This document shows, one piece after another, positions 15,220 to 15,414 of a stretch of DNA of 15,414 nucleotides. Position 1 is the first letter of the stretch; every line of letters begins with the position of its first letter. A program made the position numbers and the translations under genes. The notes under the pieces are model-generated. The model was given only the letters and a program-made list of their open reading frames with translations. It ran no database searches and was not told where the DNA came from. Source of the DNA: Sedimentisphaerales bacterium (GTDB lineage Bacteria > Planctomycetota > Phycisphaerae > Sedimentisphaerales > Anaerobacaceae); the NCBI GenBank assembly GCA_016933985.1, contig JAFGTU010000423.1, positions 1-15,414 of the forward strand. Reading direction: 5' to 3'.

Positions 15220-15414
15220 CTAAAACTCATCATAGAAGATGTCGTCCGTGCCCTTTTCTTTAAGCACCCTTGTGACAGCTTCAATCATCAGCGGCGGACC
15301 ACAGAGAAACGCCTGCCGCCGAACTCCCGACTCAAGGAACTTATCGACGGACAGATGAATGAAGCCCGTCTGACCGTCCCATTTCTCTCCCTCCTCGAGT
15401 TTATCCGACAGCGC
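15220..15414 (-). CDS. nqrF: NqrF-like NADH-oxidising flavoprotein subunit, C-terminal 64 residues (cut by window edge)
   Basis: Only the last 64 codons plus stop are inside the window. The visible part has TGFIHLSVDKFLES, the ferredoxin-NADP reductase-type nucleotide motif CGPPLMIEAV, and the end DDIFYDEF. This resembles the C-terminus of NqrF, the FAD/2Fe-2S subunit of the sodium-pumping NADH:quinone oxidoreductase, which oxidises NADH at the cytoplasmic face. The terminal acidic-aromatic tail and the CGPP motif with its following helix support NqrF over general flavodoxin reductases, but the FAD-binding and 2Fe-2S regions lie outside, so a related NqrF-like reductase is possible. The gene is on the same strand, with a gap of more than 230 bases to the DUF3786 gene, so it is probably the end of a separate nqr transcript. 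Confidence 0.75.
   Translation of the reverse strand, partial: ALSDKLEEGEKWDGQTGFIHLSVDKFLESGVRRQAFLCGPPLMIEAVTRVLKEKGTDDIFYDEF

Overview
The window is almost entirely one minus-strand gene cluster for the bacterial Wood-Ljungdahl (reductive acetyl-CoA) pathway. Every supported gene is on the minus strand, so transcription runs from high to low coordinates. The bacterial-type CODH and ACS, the corrinoid protein system and the folate enzymes point to a strict anaerobe that either fixes CO2 and makes acetate or runs the pathway oxidatively. Placement is uncertain: moderate GC content, good Shine-Dalgarno sites, an NqrF-like gene next door and a GC-rich intergenic palindrome would fit an anaerobic planctomycete (Phycisphaerae-like) or another uncultured bacterial lineage such as Omnitrophota. 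No ribosomal or other phylogenetic marker is present to decide.

Layout in transcription order. (1) 15414-15220: the last 64 codons of an NqrF-like flavoprotein/NADH reductase subunit, cut by the window edge. (2) 14985-14377: a DUF3786 protein with a plausible promoter of its own at 15062-15090. (3) 14376-14116: a 261-base intergenic region with the best sigma70-type promoter in the window (14202-14230) and a leader of about 80 nt. (4) 14115-2960: the carbonyl branch: a CooC-type ATPase, CODH (acsA/cooS), acetyl-CoA synthase (acsB), corrinoid iron-sulfur protein large subunit (acsC), corrinoid reactivator (acsV/RACo), a second CooC/AcsF ATPase, corrinoid protein small subunit (acsD) and methyltransferase (acsE). 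(5) A GC-rich hairpin at 2916-2953 in the acsE-fhs gap. (6) 2848-173: two methyl-branch genes, formate-THF ligase (fhs) and bifunctional folD. (7) 172-1: AT-richer sequence with no convincing gene.

How they work together. Fhs activates formate onto tetrahydrofolate, and FolD converts 10-formyl-THF to methylene-THF. A methylene-THF reductase, not in this window, must make methyl-THF. AcsE moves the methyl group to the cobalamin of AcsC/AcsD, AcsV reactivates that cobalamin when it oxidises, CODH makes CO from CO2, and AcsB joins CO, methyl and CoA into acetyl-CoA. The two CooC-like ATPases probably serve nickel-cluster maturation of CODH and ACS. Within the metal enzymes, all expected cluster ligands are visible with normal spacing, so the pathway looks functional. 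Gaps from cooC down to folD are 27-111 bases, consistent with one operon of ten genes, possibly with a processing or attenuation point before fhs.

I see no RNA gene, CRISPR array, transposon or phage gene. The chemistry is well known. The less described parts are the DUF3786 gene, the paired CooC paralogues, the NqrF neighbour and the acsE-fhs hairpin.
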